The notes beneath the pieces are model-generated. The model did no database searches and was not told the DNA's origin. It saw only the letters and a program-made list of their open reading frames with translations. From contig NC_134370.1 of NCBI RefSeq assembly GCF_035582795.1, positions 46,797,501 to 46,861,500 of the forward strand: a stretch of 64,000 bases of DNA. Reading direction: 5' to 3'. The position numbers and the translations under genes were made by a program. The stretch comes from Mycteria americana (Eukaryota > Chordata > Aves > Ciconiiformes > Ciconiidae). Below, one piece after another: positions 1 through 12,400 of this stretch; within the stretch, counting starts at the first letter, position 1; each line of letters starts with the position of its first letter.

Positions 1-241
1 TGGGAAGCCAGAGGAAGGGCTTTGGCATGTTGTTTACTATTGTGGGTGTTGCTCTCAAGGATTCCCTGCTTCCAGAGCAGAAAGGTGCAGCAGTGACATC
101 CCGTGGAATGGCATCTCTTGGTGCAGGTGGAAAAAGCTTGCTTTTCTGGCAGTATGCACAGAGTCCTGTACAGGGGGGAAGAATCACTGTTGTTTGCTGT
201 CCTTGTGGAGGGAGGACCAATTCCGTGTCACTGCTTTACAG

Positions 242-420
242 GACTGCCCCCTCGGCTCTGGCGAGGAGAACCGGTCATCGTCCTCAACCCCACCGAGCAG
301 AGGGTGGAGGTGGGGAAGCCATTACAGCTGCAGTGTGCTGCCATGGGGGTCCCAGCCCCCAGCTACCAGTGGTACCGGAATGGGCACCTGCTGGAACACC
401 AGAAGAAAAAAAAACTCTGG
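242..420 (+). CDS. MALT1L: MALT1-like exon: first part of Ig2 domain
   Basis: The exon lies between a pyrimidine tract ending in AG at 240-241 and a GTAACA donor at 421. It starts in phase 1 and ends in phase 0. It reads as an Ig fold: [14 protein letters not shown], the B-strand Cys in LQLQCAAMG, and the C-strand Trp in SYQWYRNG. This matches human MALT1 Ig2 (EPTSQ...LQC...YQWFKN). The end is Lys-rich, from a run of nine A bases, which is a weak spot for sequencing or slippage errors. Sequence upstream of 242 shows no coding match. Confidence 0.85.
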
Positions 421-3400
421 GTAACATTGCCTTGGGATAGTTCAGAAACTTTAGCTGCTGAGGTGGGTGATGGGAGAAGCTCATTGCTGGATGGTGGGCA
501 TGGGAGAGCCTCAGAAGCCTTGGAGATAATGCTGAAAATTGTGTTATTGTCATCCTGGATGTGACAGGTGGCAGTCCTTAAGCCTGGCTCATGTCTGCAT
601 GTCAAGGCTCAGGCGTGCTTTGGCCTGTGTGATCAGGTGAATGCCAGCAGAAAGCAGTCTCTCCTTGCCTGTCCTCCCTGTCTCTCCAGCCCTTGAGAAG
701 CAGCCTTATGCTCAGCTATCTTTCCCTGCCACGTTGCAGGGCTGTGAGAAAGCACTCCACGTATCACCCTTGTTGCTTTGATAGCTGACTGAAGGACTCC
801 GGGTGAAGAGGGAATACATTTTATGGGCTTCTTTCAAAGCTGTGGATGTTCTCTAAGAAGTAACCAATTCATAGATGCATTAAGGGCTCTCAGCACGTCT
901 CTCGCCTTTTTGCTGCAGTGGCACAAGAACAGCTATTGTATGTCTGTGCAGGGGACTGTGGAGTGATGGAGCTGCGGGAATGCTGTTTGCCTGCAGGAGA
1001 GCTAGAAGGAAAAGTGGTTAGTCCCAACAGTCAGGGAGACAGCAAAAGGTCTGGGTTTATTTTGGGTCACTGGCTGAATGTAAATCAGTGCTGTCTTCTT
1101 GATGCAAGAAAGGCAGATTTCCTTCTGGGGCATCATGTGAAAGGTAACAAAGACGAGAGATCCAATCTCTTCTCAGTAGTGATAGATGATATTACAGGGG
1201 ACAGTGGGCTCAGACTGCACTTTTCACAGGGAAGTTCAGGCTGGGGATTAGGAAGAGGTTCTTCATTTGGAATTGGGTGGTGCTGCACTGGAGCCAGAAA
1301 GGCAGCGAGATTTCTGTCCTTGGAGGTTTTCAGTACTCTACTAGACAAAGCCATGGCCAACCTGACCCAGTGGTGGCTTTAGTTCTTCTCCGAGCAGGAG
1401 TCTGGGCTGGAGAACCACAGAGGTCCTTGCCAGCCAGTGCTGCTCTGATTCTTGTCTTATGTCAAGAGAGGTGGATAAGAGTTGAAAACTTGCCATAAGA
1501 GAGCAATGGGCATGATCAGAAGTCTAGAAAATGTCACCTAAGAGGAAAAACAGGCAACCTTCTGATACTGGCCATGCACCGTCCTCCCAGTGTGGCTCCT
1601 GGGGCAGAGTATGGCTATGACACAGGGTTTGGGGGCTGATGGAAAAAGAAGGGAAGGCATTTGGGCAGAGGATTCTTGCGCTTTAGAAGCTGGGGTCAGC
1701 AGCAGACCTTAGTGCATGGCCTTCCTGACCTTCTTAGAAAGACAAAAGTCATGGGAAATCTCAGCTTTGTAAGGCAAGGAATGAGGTCTCAGCGAACAGC
1801 AAAAAAGACTTGTTATTCCAGGAACACGGGTGTCCTTGCAGATACCAGCAGGGGGCTGCAAACTTTCACCATAAATAATGTGTCTTAACTTTTGATCTGT
1901 CTAGATCACCCACGCAAAGGTCAGTGACTCCGGCACGTACCTCTGCTGTGCCTCCAATAGCCACGGAGAGCACTGGACCAACGCCGTGGATATTCACATA
2001 GGTGAGCAGAGCCAACCCATGTCTGCTTTGCTGCAAATCACCTTCTAGTGTGAAATGTAATTAGAGGGCAGACAGGAATTTAGTGCTCTCACCTGGAAGC
2101 GCCGGGCTGGTGAACAAGGAGCCCAGTGCTGGCATGTTACCCTGTGCCTCAATCGGTGCAGGGTAAGCTGGGCTCCAGGGCGTGGGATTAGAAGTAGGAT
2201 GCGTGGTTATGACACTTGCACCTTCCCCCAGCTTGGACAGATCTTGCATGCTTTTATTAACAAAAAGAAAGGCCACCAGTTTTAAATACCGCTTCTGCAG
2301 GGAGCTGAAGGTAAGACACTTCAGAGTAGAAAAGCAGCACGGGGCTCTGCAGGGAAGCTGGAGTGTCCTGGGAGTCCTGCGGCGGCTGTCACAGGAACAG
2401 CCTGCAGATCACAATTTTACACCCTGGATATACTGGATGTGATGATCTCAGCAGAGCTGCGCAAGACCTGCCAAGTGGCGGGCACAGGCGTCCATCAGCC
2501 CCGTGATAAATAGGATTCCTTGATAACAGGGATCAGAGGTAGCAAGGAAAGTGGTGTCTGTAAAAGAAAAAAACCCAAAAACCTGGTGATCCACTGTACT
2601 GCAGCATGGGATGCTGCTGGGTCTTGCATTCTGTCGGAAACCTGCCGTGTTAGAGCAGGTTGAGTGCTCTCAGATGCTCACTGCAGTTTTCTTGCCTTGC
2701 CAAGGTGCTGGTTTAATAGCTACCCAGCCAAATCACAGTGGGGTCCTTTGATAAAACTAATTTACAGCTTTGCTGAGATGAAGTGATGCACTCAGACGCA
2801 TAGAGCTGGAAAGGATGGTGTTTATTTCTGAAAGGTTCAGGCCCCTCAGGCTGGCAGCCCAGGCCTGATGCTGCGTGAGCTGATGGATCCCAGGGAGAAG
2901 ATGGGTCCCCAGACCCTCGGGTATGCTCCACCTTTGGTGTGACAGCCCCTTTGGCCCTCTGCCTTTGCCCTGCTGTGAGACAGGAATAGCATGGGCTAGC
3001 TTTGCTGGCTCTTTACTCCATCTAGAGACTTTTCTATGCCATAAGCTTCTCATCTCGCCTTTTAGGCTGGCTTTAAAATTGCTCCAGAGTGCCAATTGCT
3101 TCTGTATAGCCAGAGAGCACTCTCCCTGTGTCCTCGCAGCTGGCAAAACAGCATCCAGGGGGGACAGGCAGTGAGAAGGGGGCACAGGATTAGATTGGAT
3201 TCAAAATTTTATGGCTGGGTAGCTTTAACGTGCAACAGTCATCTCTGTCAGAGGCAGAAAAGGATGAATGGGCTTGTTCTGATGGCTTTCCAGACATCCC
3301 TGGAGCAACTCTGGTTCCGGTGCTAAAGGTCTTCCAGACCCATGGGATTTATGCAGATAAAAATATGCCCTTAATTTCTTCTTTTAGAGCCTGTAGGGCT

Positions 3401-6400
3401 TTAGGGTTTTCTCCTGGGCTGGATTTTGTAAATTATTTTTATTTAAATAGGAAAAGCTGGAGCTGTTAGAGTAATGATGCTTTTAAGAGGCTGGGAGTGC
3501 CCGGGCAGGGGAGCCTGTGGAGCTCGTGAGAGAGAGTCACATTTGGGGTGGCTTTTCTGAGCCAGAACTCCTAAAAGGCAGGGAAAGGCAAAGCAGAATG
3601 GTGAAAGGCTCTGGGAATATTACTGCAATCAAAAGCAAACAGTTGGCTTCCTCTGCGCTAACTGCTCATGGGGAGAAGCTCTCTGTTTTGAAGCTTATGT
3701 TGATCTTGAGTTGTTGTGTTTCCTTTGCTTTCACTGCAGCGAGGGAGCAGGCAAGTCATTTCGGGAAGCACAGCAGCCCAGGCAGGGCTGATACAAGCAG
3801 CCCAGGCCTGCTGATGGGTACAAGCTCCTCTGTGCTGGCCCTCCTTCCCCTGGCCTGCCCCTTCTCCAACCTTTGCTTCCCAGCTTCTCAGGATTTCATA
3901 AATCAGGCAGGATTTCATAAATCCTCCCAAAATCACCAGACTGGTGTCTTTAAGGTTAGCAGTCTGGCTATGAAGAACTTGCCCAAGGAGTGTTGCTTGT
4001 GCAGATGCTCCGCAGTGTTTGATCCAGTTTTGCATTGCAGGGGGATGTTGGAGCAGGTTTCAGACCTGAGATGGGAGCTGGCACTGAGGCGCTGGGTGCT
4101 GGGCACAGGCTTATCATTTCCCTCTTTCTTTTCCAGGTACGTGTCACTCTGAAAAGTTTTTTGGTAAGTACTGTCATCTTTTCTTCCTGAGCAATTATTC
4201 CCTTAATTAAAAACCAGGTTCCAGGGTGGATGGGAGGACAGGGCATAGGAGTGCTTTTCCTGCAGAGACTGCTTCAAGCCTTTATGCCCACATTGTCATG
4301 GGCTCTGTGCTTTTGGCATCAGAGCTGCAAGGCACAGGATGAGTCACATCCCCTGCCAAGCCCTGATCAGTCTCAGCAAGTGGAGTAAGATTATTCCTAA
4401 TGAGTAACCCAGTCTTGACGTCCATGCCCGCCAAATGAGTTTAAAAGTGTTGTTCACGTGACATCTTTTCCCTTCTTTGAAATACCGCCTTGGAGCAGGG
4501 CAAAGCTCCTTGCTTCCACCACTACTGAGGGCCATAAATCTGGTTTTCCTACAGTGGAAGGTGGGGATAAAATGAAAGCAGGAGCCCAGGGTTTCTCTCC
4601 TTCAGCCCCGTTGGGGAAAAGGACCTCTTAGCCTGGCTCAGTGCATCCCTCTCCCAGGCACCACTGGCATGCAAGACTGGCAGTCATGGTAGGGCAGGTG
4701 CCAAATAACCTCAGTAGTGCAGATCCTCTTGCACTCCTGGGATTTTGGTTGTCAAGTGAAAATTTTTCAAGTCTTTCTTTCAAAATGATGGTTTCTGTAT
4801 TTTGTCAAAGTGTTCAGAAAGCAGAGGGCTTTCTGGAGGGCACTGCAGGCTTCTAGCAGCCTAGGGTCTATCCTTCCTGCTTAGATATAAGGAAAGATTT
4901 CCTGTGTCCTCACTCAACGAAAGGAAGTGAGACCTTGCCTCCTGCTGAGCATTTACAGCTTTGTCGCTTGGTGTTTCCATTAGCTACAGGCAAGATAGCA
5001 CTTTTAGTGGGCAACAACCGCTACCAGCATCATCCCAACCTGATGGCTCCTGTCACGGACGTCTTTGAGCTCAGTCTTCTTCTGGAGCAGCTGGGTTTCC
5101 AGGTTGTCTCCCTTCTGGATTTGAACAAGGCTGAGATGGTGACAGCGGTCAGTCGGTTCCTGCAGCTCCTGGGGAAGGGAGTCTATGGTAAGGCAAAGCC
5201 AGTAAGGTAAGGTAGCAGATGTGTGGGTAGCAGCAGTCGATACCAGGGAGGAGCAAGGATTCGGCAGTTTTCCAAACAGCTGTTGAATTAAAAGAGAAGA
5301 AAATGAACTTTCCTTTGTGGGGGGCAGAGGAGCCCTGTGGCACAGTCTGCAGCAGTGCCAGGCTTGGCAGAAGCCCCCAGGTAAACACCATTCAGTTTTG
5401 GCCAGGTTACAGGCAGGCGAAGTAGGTGTTTCTCCATCATGTGGCTCACCTCCAACTCCAACAGCATGGTCTCATGCTGAGGTTTTGGGGACCCAGTGCT
5501 TCTGATGGCAAATGGGAGAAGGTCAGTTGTCCCCACCATACTCCTTTGCAAGGAGAGGAGCTCCTTTTGAGCTGTGACTGCTACAGCCGGCCACGATTTC
5601 CTTGTTTCTCTTTCCTGATGGTCTCATTTGAGCCTCTGACAGCCTTTTTGCAGAAGCGCATTCCCAGCTGCAGATGGCTTTGAGGTTGGGCTTTGAGCTT
5701 ATTGCACGCTGTTCTCAGCAGGAAGCGTTCTTCAAACACAAAACCAACTGGCAGATCTTGTGGGTCTTAAAGCAGGTGTTCAGATTTGGTGGTGAAAGTA
5801 GATTCTTTGGGGTTTCTGAGGTTCTCCCAGCCTGATGGATACCCTGAAAACACCTGGCAGATTTTTTTTGCTTTCAAACCTTAGCGTGAGGCTTATCTTT
5901 ACCGCCCTCCCAACTGCGTGGCATACCAGGGCACTCAGACAGCGAAAGTCAACACAGGCCGATTCCAGCCCAGCACTCAGCATGAGGTTTGGAGGTTGTG
6001 CAATGGATAGGGACACAGCCACAAGTGAAATGCTGCAAAGCCACCTCATTCCGGGAAGCACTGACTCACTCAGGGAAGCTGAGCTGGCGGGGAAGGGCAG
6101 TACACGGTTGTCACCTCTTCGGCTGAGCACATCATCTGATGACAGCATATTTCTATAAGTTCACTTCCAGCTTCCTTTTGTGGTTGCTTTCTGAAATCCC
6201 CTTGCATTTCAGGCTTTACCTCCTCTTCCAGGCCAGAGTCATCCCTGGGGGGCTGCTATGCTTTTCCCATGGCGCTGCCATTCCTACCCTCTATCCATAG
6301 CGCGTGAGGACCAAATGGCATTTTGTCCACAGTGCTTCCCTTGTTTTCATAAGCATTGGAGAGAAAAAAGATTTGGAAACAGCAAACCTTTCATGCTGTC

Positions 6401-9400
6401 ATGCCTTATTTAAACTTCTAGTGTTTTCCTGCATTTGTGGCCACTGAGCCTTCCTGGCAAAATTGATTTTGTGCACTGTCAGGGAAAACATTAACAGCTG
6501 AGTTACTGAACCTTGATAAGCCTCAAGTGTTTGCTAGGCATAGCCTGCTCCGGATGGTGGTTTTCTTTACAGCTTTCTAAGGTGAGTGCTCTACTGTTAT
6601 TTGGAGGCAGTGAACCCCAGCGCAGGCTCATCCCAGCAGTGTGATTGAGTTGAGGACTCTTGCTGTAATTGGTGGCATCCAGACTTAATGGTGGGGCATT
6701 GGGTCAGTCTGCCTGCTGATTGCCCCAGGGTTTCTCCATCTGAAGTGTGCTGCCTCTTGCTGTGATGCATCTTCCAACATTTCTTCAGCTGTTTTCTTTA
6801 CATAAAATTAAAAGAACCAGGTGAAGTCCAAATCATTGAAATTAACTTGTCTTGTTAATAAAAACGCACATTTAGAAGAAGCTAAGAACTCCTCCTAAAC
6901 CCTACGTATCAATTTTTCAAGGCACTAGCTCCAGGATAAACATCTAAAACTGACTGAGACGCTTAGGATTCACATAACTCATACCCACTGCATGGGAAGA
7001 CAGTGGTGAGGCAGCAGCTCCAGAAACAACCTAGGCAGCATATTGAAACTACAAAGACCCCAGGGGTGCCTGTGATAGCCGGTCTTGTACATCCATGTGG
7101 GTGTCTCAGACATGCACCTGCACAGAGACATCCCCATGCTTCCACCTGGTTTTTCTTGCTCAAGGAACCTGGACGTGCCATCTCCCATGTAGCAACCACC
7201 ACAGCTGAAGTCAGGAGAGCTTTGTGTAGATGTATGGAGTGAAGCAGGAAGCTGGGAGGAGAGGGCTAACTGGTAAAAGACTGTCACTGGACTGAAGTGA
7301 GCGACTGGTGTAACACAGACACACCTGTCAGCATGTCTGAGAAGTGAGGCTGTCCATCTTCTGAAGTTTAACTCCAGTGGCAGAGATGCTGGGGCATTCA
7401 TGCATCTTTCTGCTGGTACAGATCAGAAGAGAGGGCATAGCCATCCAGGTTAGTGTTTGAGCACAGTGCTTGTTGTTGCTTCTAGAGTTTTATTTAGTTT
7501 CAGGATGCTGATAAGAGCTGAAGAAGACATGTCTGACCTCCCTAGACCTCTTTCTTATTGTGGGGCTCTGTGGATGGCTGGCCCTCCCTTGCATGTCCTT
7601 ACTGACCTGTCTGTGATTTACACTCCTGTGGGGTTGGTGGGAAGGGACTTTGGAGTCATCAACACAAGGTTGGGGTTGGTTGTGGCTCTCCTTATCAGGT
7701 CTTGAAGACTTCCAGGTGTGGAGCCCCCTACTTCTCCACCTACCCATCCTAGGCCTGCACCACCCTCCAGGGAAGTCTTTCCTCCTGTCAAACATGACCC
7801 TCCTTGGGCTGGTGCTCATTGCCCCATGTTGTATGGTCCACACCAACAAGGAGAGTTGCGCTTTGTTGTCTCGGTAACTGCCTCTCCAGGAACTGCAGGC
7901 TGTTCTTAGACCTCCCTTCACCTCCATGTCTCCAGACCATCCCAGCCCAGTTCCTTCCCCCTCTCCTCACAGGCCCCGGGCCCCAACGTCTTGGTAGCCT
8001 CTGCTTTTTCCAGCTTCTCCACCTTCCTCTTGAACTGAGGTCCCTCAAACTGGACACAGGATCTAAGTGGGGTCTACTTGGGGCCAAGGAAGGTGGTGAG
8101 AGGTTCCCTGGCGATCCTGCATCTCAGCATAGCTCTGTCCTCAGTCAATGCTGGCTCATCTTCAGCATGGTGTCTGCTGTGGCCCTAGGCTTGCTGCTCA
8201 ACCAGTGCTCAGCCCCAGCCAAAATGCTGCCTGGGGTTATCTGCCCCCATGCAGGACTTTGTCCTTCTTATTACTGAACCTTTTCTGAGATTTCTCAAGC
8301 CCAGAGCAAAAGCTGGCTTCGTTTTCAAGCATAGGAATATTGTATGGCTGCACATTCGAGGTGATCCAAAGGCTTCTCTAATTCACTGTATGGAGGTGGT
8401 GGCTCATCTGGCTACTTTTCCTCCAGATCTCCTCTTAGAAAAGCTGCAGAGGATTTTTGAAGGCTCCAAACATCCCCTGAATGGTCTAATTATGCAACCC
8501 TCAGGCGAATGAGGAATCCCCCCAGATGTTATTTTGAGTGTCCTAAAAAGTCCCGAGTCAAAAAAATAACGCCAGAAATGCAACAAGAGCAGAAAGTTGT
8601 GAGAGAAATACTAGGAATATGCCGACATGCCTTAATTAAGCAGCATGCTAACATTTCCTGTATTATAAACAGTGCCTGGAGCTTCCCCTTTTTAATTTGG
8701 TACTCAGAGGCTTGTCTCTGATCAGCAGTTTTGACTCACAAGATGTGGGAAGAGCGTTGAAGTGTTAGCTTGGAATAAAAAAACCCCTTTCCTTCTCTAG
8801 GCACATTGTTGACTTACCTGTTCAGGAGAAGAGATTAAGTCCAGGAGAGGTTTGGAAAGTTGCTCAGCTGATGTGAAACTCATGTCTTTTTTGATTTGAA
8901 TGCAAGTCTGTGGTTTATATACTGTGGGGAGCACTTGGCAGTGCATTCAGGGTGCACAACAAGACCTCAAAAGTTAGAAGATTTAATGATTGAATGATTC
9001 TTTGTGGGCTTTTCTGTAACATTTCAGTTTTTCTAAGTGTCAGTGATGCTGCCTGGTAACGGCTGTCATCACCTCCCTTTCACGTACAGGAGGAGAGGCA
9101 GAGAGACGAAAGCCATCAGTGCTCGATGACTTTGAGGGGCCAAACCTGAAGTGCCTACATCTGTTTTTTCCAGAAGGCTCCCTATTTGATACGCTTTTAT
9201 AGTCTCAGGGGAGGTTTTTGTGGCTTTGATTTGCAAGTTATGAAAGTTTAAAACTTCTGCAAATCAGAGCCCACTGTCTCTGGCTGGCGACCCACAAGAA
9301 GAGGAACCCAAAGCTTGTGAGCACCTGTGAAAACAGCCATTTGAGTAACTTTCCATTGTCTCCTGAGAATAGAAACCAAAGGTGACTTGAGGCCTTTTTT

Positions 9401-12400
9401 ACTATGAGATCATGGTTTCCATCCTCCACACGATGAGATCATGAGTCCTTCAGCTCCTGCCCCATTCACTGCATCCCTTGCAGCATCAGAGATCAAAGCA
9501 AGTGTCCTGCGAACTACAGGGGCAGGAACAGTGGAGGGAAGACAGAGGAGAGGTTACTCAATGAAGCATGGGCTTTGGCAGCGCATCTGAGTGAAGAATT
9601 TCTCCTGCTTTTGCCTCTTAGCCACTTGTTCCTATTTCTGACCTCTCATTCTTCACTGTCCCTCAGTTGCAGTAGTGCAACTGTTTGCATCACCTCGCAG
9701 AGCTATTTTTAACCCATTTCAGTTCCCCGAGTTGCCTTCCACCAGCATCCCCCAAGCAGTTGCATCAGTGCTGGGAAGGGGTAGCCAGCCACTGTGCAGC
9801 TTCCTTTAAGGAAGCTACAGCCCTCATGGGGATCCCTGTGCAGAAGGAAAGCTCTTTGCCAAACACAGGGGTCGGAGAGAAGCACCAGCTTGGGCCATGC
9901 CGAGCTCCTCAGTGCTGGCTTTCCAAGCTGGATGTCCCCGTGTTGCCATCTTTTGTGAAGGCAGAAACCATTACTAAGTTTCACGTGCTTAAGAGTAAAA
10001 CTTGAAACCAAAATTCTTGTTGGGTATTGGACTTCCCACCAACACCTGGACGAGTCTGGCTCCTCTACCGCCTTGTATCTGGTCTCTGAGGTTGTTGAAG
10101 CAGGTCGCCCATGTGCTCTGGACATCTGGAGAACTAATCTCTCTCTGTCTCTATCTTATTTTTCACCAGCTTATAGGTGTGTAAATACAGGCAGATCTTT
10201 GAAAGTTGGAGAGTGTTTCCCATCACCTAATCCATTGGTAGTCTCTCCTGCAAAACTAGGAAGCTGAGGAGCTTCTGATTTAAAAGGCTGTTAATGTATT
10301 TTTCATCATGGTAAAATACTTTGTTGTCATATTCTTGCAAAGTGCTGATGATTAACCAAAACTTGTAACAAGCGTGGTATTCAGCCTGGCAGATGCGGAG
10401 CTTGGGTGTTGTAGCACAGATGGTTATGGAAACACGTCAACACAGTGACTCTGGGGTCTCCTGACAAACAGTGCTGGAAACCACAAGTACAGGAGAGCCT
10501 CTCAGGGCTGCTTCCAACTCTGCTGAGGGGAATGGACTGAAAAAAAGTCAAAATTGTGAAGTCAACGTAGCTCCAGTTTCATAGGTGCTACTGGTCTAGG
10601 TCTGCCCTGCACCAGTATCCATTCAGGACAGGAGGTGGGACATGTCCATGGGGAGCTGGTTACAGACCTGCAGGTTCGCATTGTGACTCATCCTCTCCTC
10701 TCTCTGTTTCCAGCTATATTCTACTATGCTGGTCACGGGTATGAACATTCGGGGAGGAACTACATGGTCCCTGTTGACGCTCCACAACCCTACGCCCCTG
10801 AGAACTGCATCAGCGTGCAGAGGATCCTCCAGAAGATGCAGCAGCAGCAGACGGCCCTGAACCTCATCCTCCTGGACACCTGCAGGAAATGGTAGGCTGC
10901 TCTTCCCCCTTCCTTGCCCGGGATGGGCAGAGTGTGGTGTTTCAAGGGGTTGGGGGAAATGGCTGCCAGCCTCAGCCCCTGCTTCAGCAGTGAGCTTCTA
11001 CACAACCACGTGGGGTGTTCCTATGGATTGCCGGGGCCACGTCCCCCATTGTGCTGCTGAGCCCAGGCCTCTGTCAAAGTTTATCAGGCTTTGTCATAAA
11101 ATCAGCAAGACTGCCAGGTCTTGCAGGATCTCCTGGGAAGCCTGGTCAGTCACATATTAGGTGCAGACAGCATCAGATGCTGCCTGACATCTGCTGGAGA
11201 GAAGGGGCTGGAGACCCTCCCTTGATTTTTCAGGGTGAAGAAGCCTGGCAAATACAGGCAAGTTGCCTAAAGCCTGCAGAGGGTTGGCTTTTCCCTGGCA
11301 TAAATTGTTGGCTGAAACTCAGTATAGGGTTTGCCTTTCTGTGTTTCAACCCCCTGCCCCAAACCACCCAGCCCTGGCAGGCTGTAGCAACATCTTGCTG
11401 ACCTTGGGCTTTCACGGTACGTATTTCCCACATGCTCGGGCTGGGACTGTTTAGCTCACCTCTCTTCTCCTGGCTGTGTTTTTGTTAACATCTCCGTGAG
11501 AAGAGTGCAACATGATGGGGAAAATATTTTAAGCCGTGCTACTTGGTTTTTACTGGCCTTAAATGCTTCTGAAGTGGTCATGTCATGAAGTGGGACCCAG
11601 GCTGCTGCTGAGGTCAGGGATCAGCTTCTTCCCTCTGTCTGTGAAAAGCCTATTATCCTCCCTTGGCTTGCAGATGTCCATCCTGCAGCTTGTGGGCTGC
11701 AGGAAATTACTACCTGCCCATTTTCAGCAGAGGCAGGAAAACTATTCCAGTAGAAGCGGTCATCAGTTAATTTATTTTGGCCTCCTGAGGCAGATTTACA
11801 GGTCAGAAAAGACCTGGAGGGCAAATGCAGAAAAGTCTCTCTCTTCCTTCTGTAGTTCCTGCACTAAGAACCAGGGATGACAGGGATTTTGATACTGCTG
11901 CCCTGAAGGAGCTGCCAGCCCCTGGAAAGATGTTAAATTTTTGATGCCTTTTAGCTGCAGAGGTAGGAATGCTCACTTTGAATAGCTTACAGGCTGGCTG
12001 TGCAGCTCTGAGTTACCAGCATCAGTCTGAGTTACCAACACCAGTTATCCTGCTGCTGCAGCTCTGAGTTACCAGCATCGTTGGAGCTTGCTGTCCTTTG
12101 ATACCTGCCCAGAACACCCTGTAGTGAAGCATCCCCTTCCTCCCTCTCACCCACTACTGCCACTGAGAGCAGTGTGAGTTGCTTCCCTGCACTGCTGAGT
12201 ACCCCCCAGCACACGCAGCAGCGCCTTGCTGCTCTCCTCAGCACGATACCAGGCAGGGGATGGCTTGCAGCCGAGTGGGAGCATGTGGTTTTTGTGGATG
12301 CACAGGTGGCGATGGGCTAGCGTGCCTCTGGGCTGCTGGTAACCCATCCGAGGGCAGTGTGGCGACGTGGAGGCTGCATGGGGATTGCTAACACGAATGG

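Noticed and set aside
3517..4152. 211-codon sense frame overlapping the MALT1-like mini-exon
   Set aside because: It runs through an intron and the mini-exon acceptor in a different frame from the supported coding frame.
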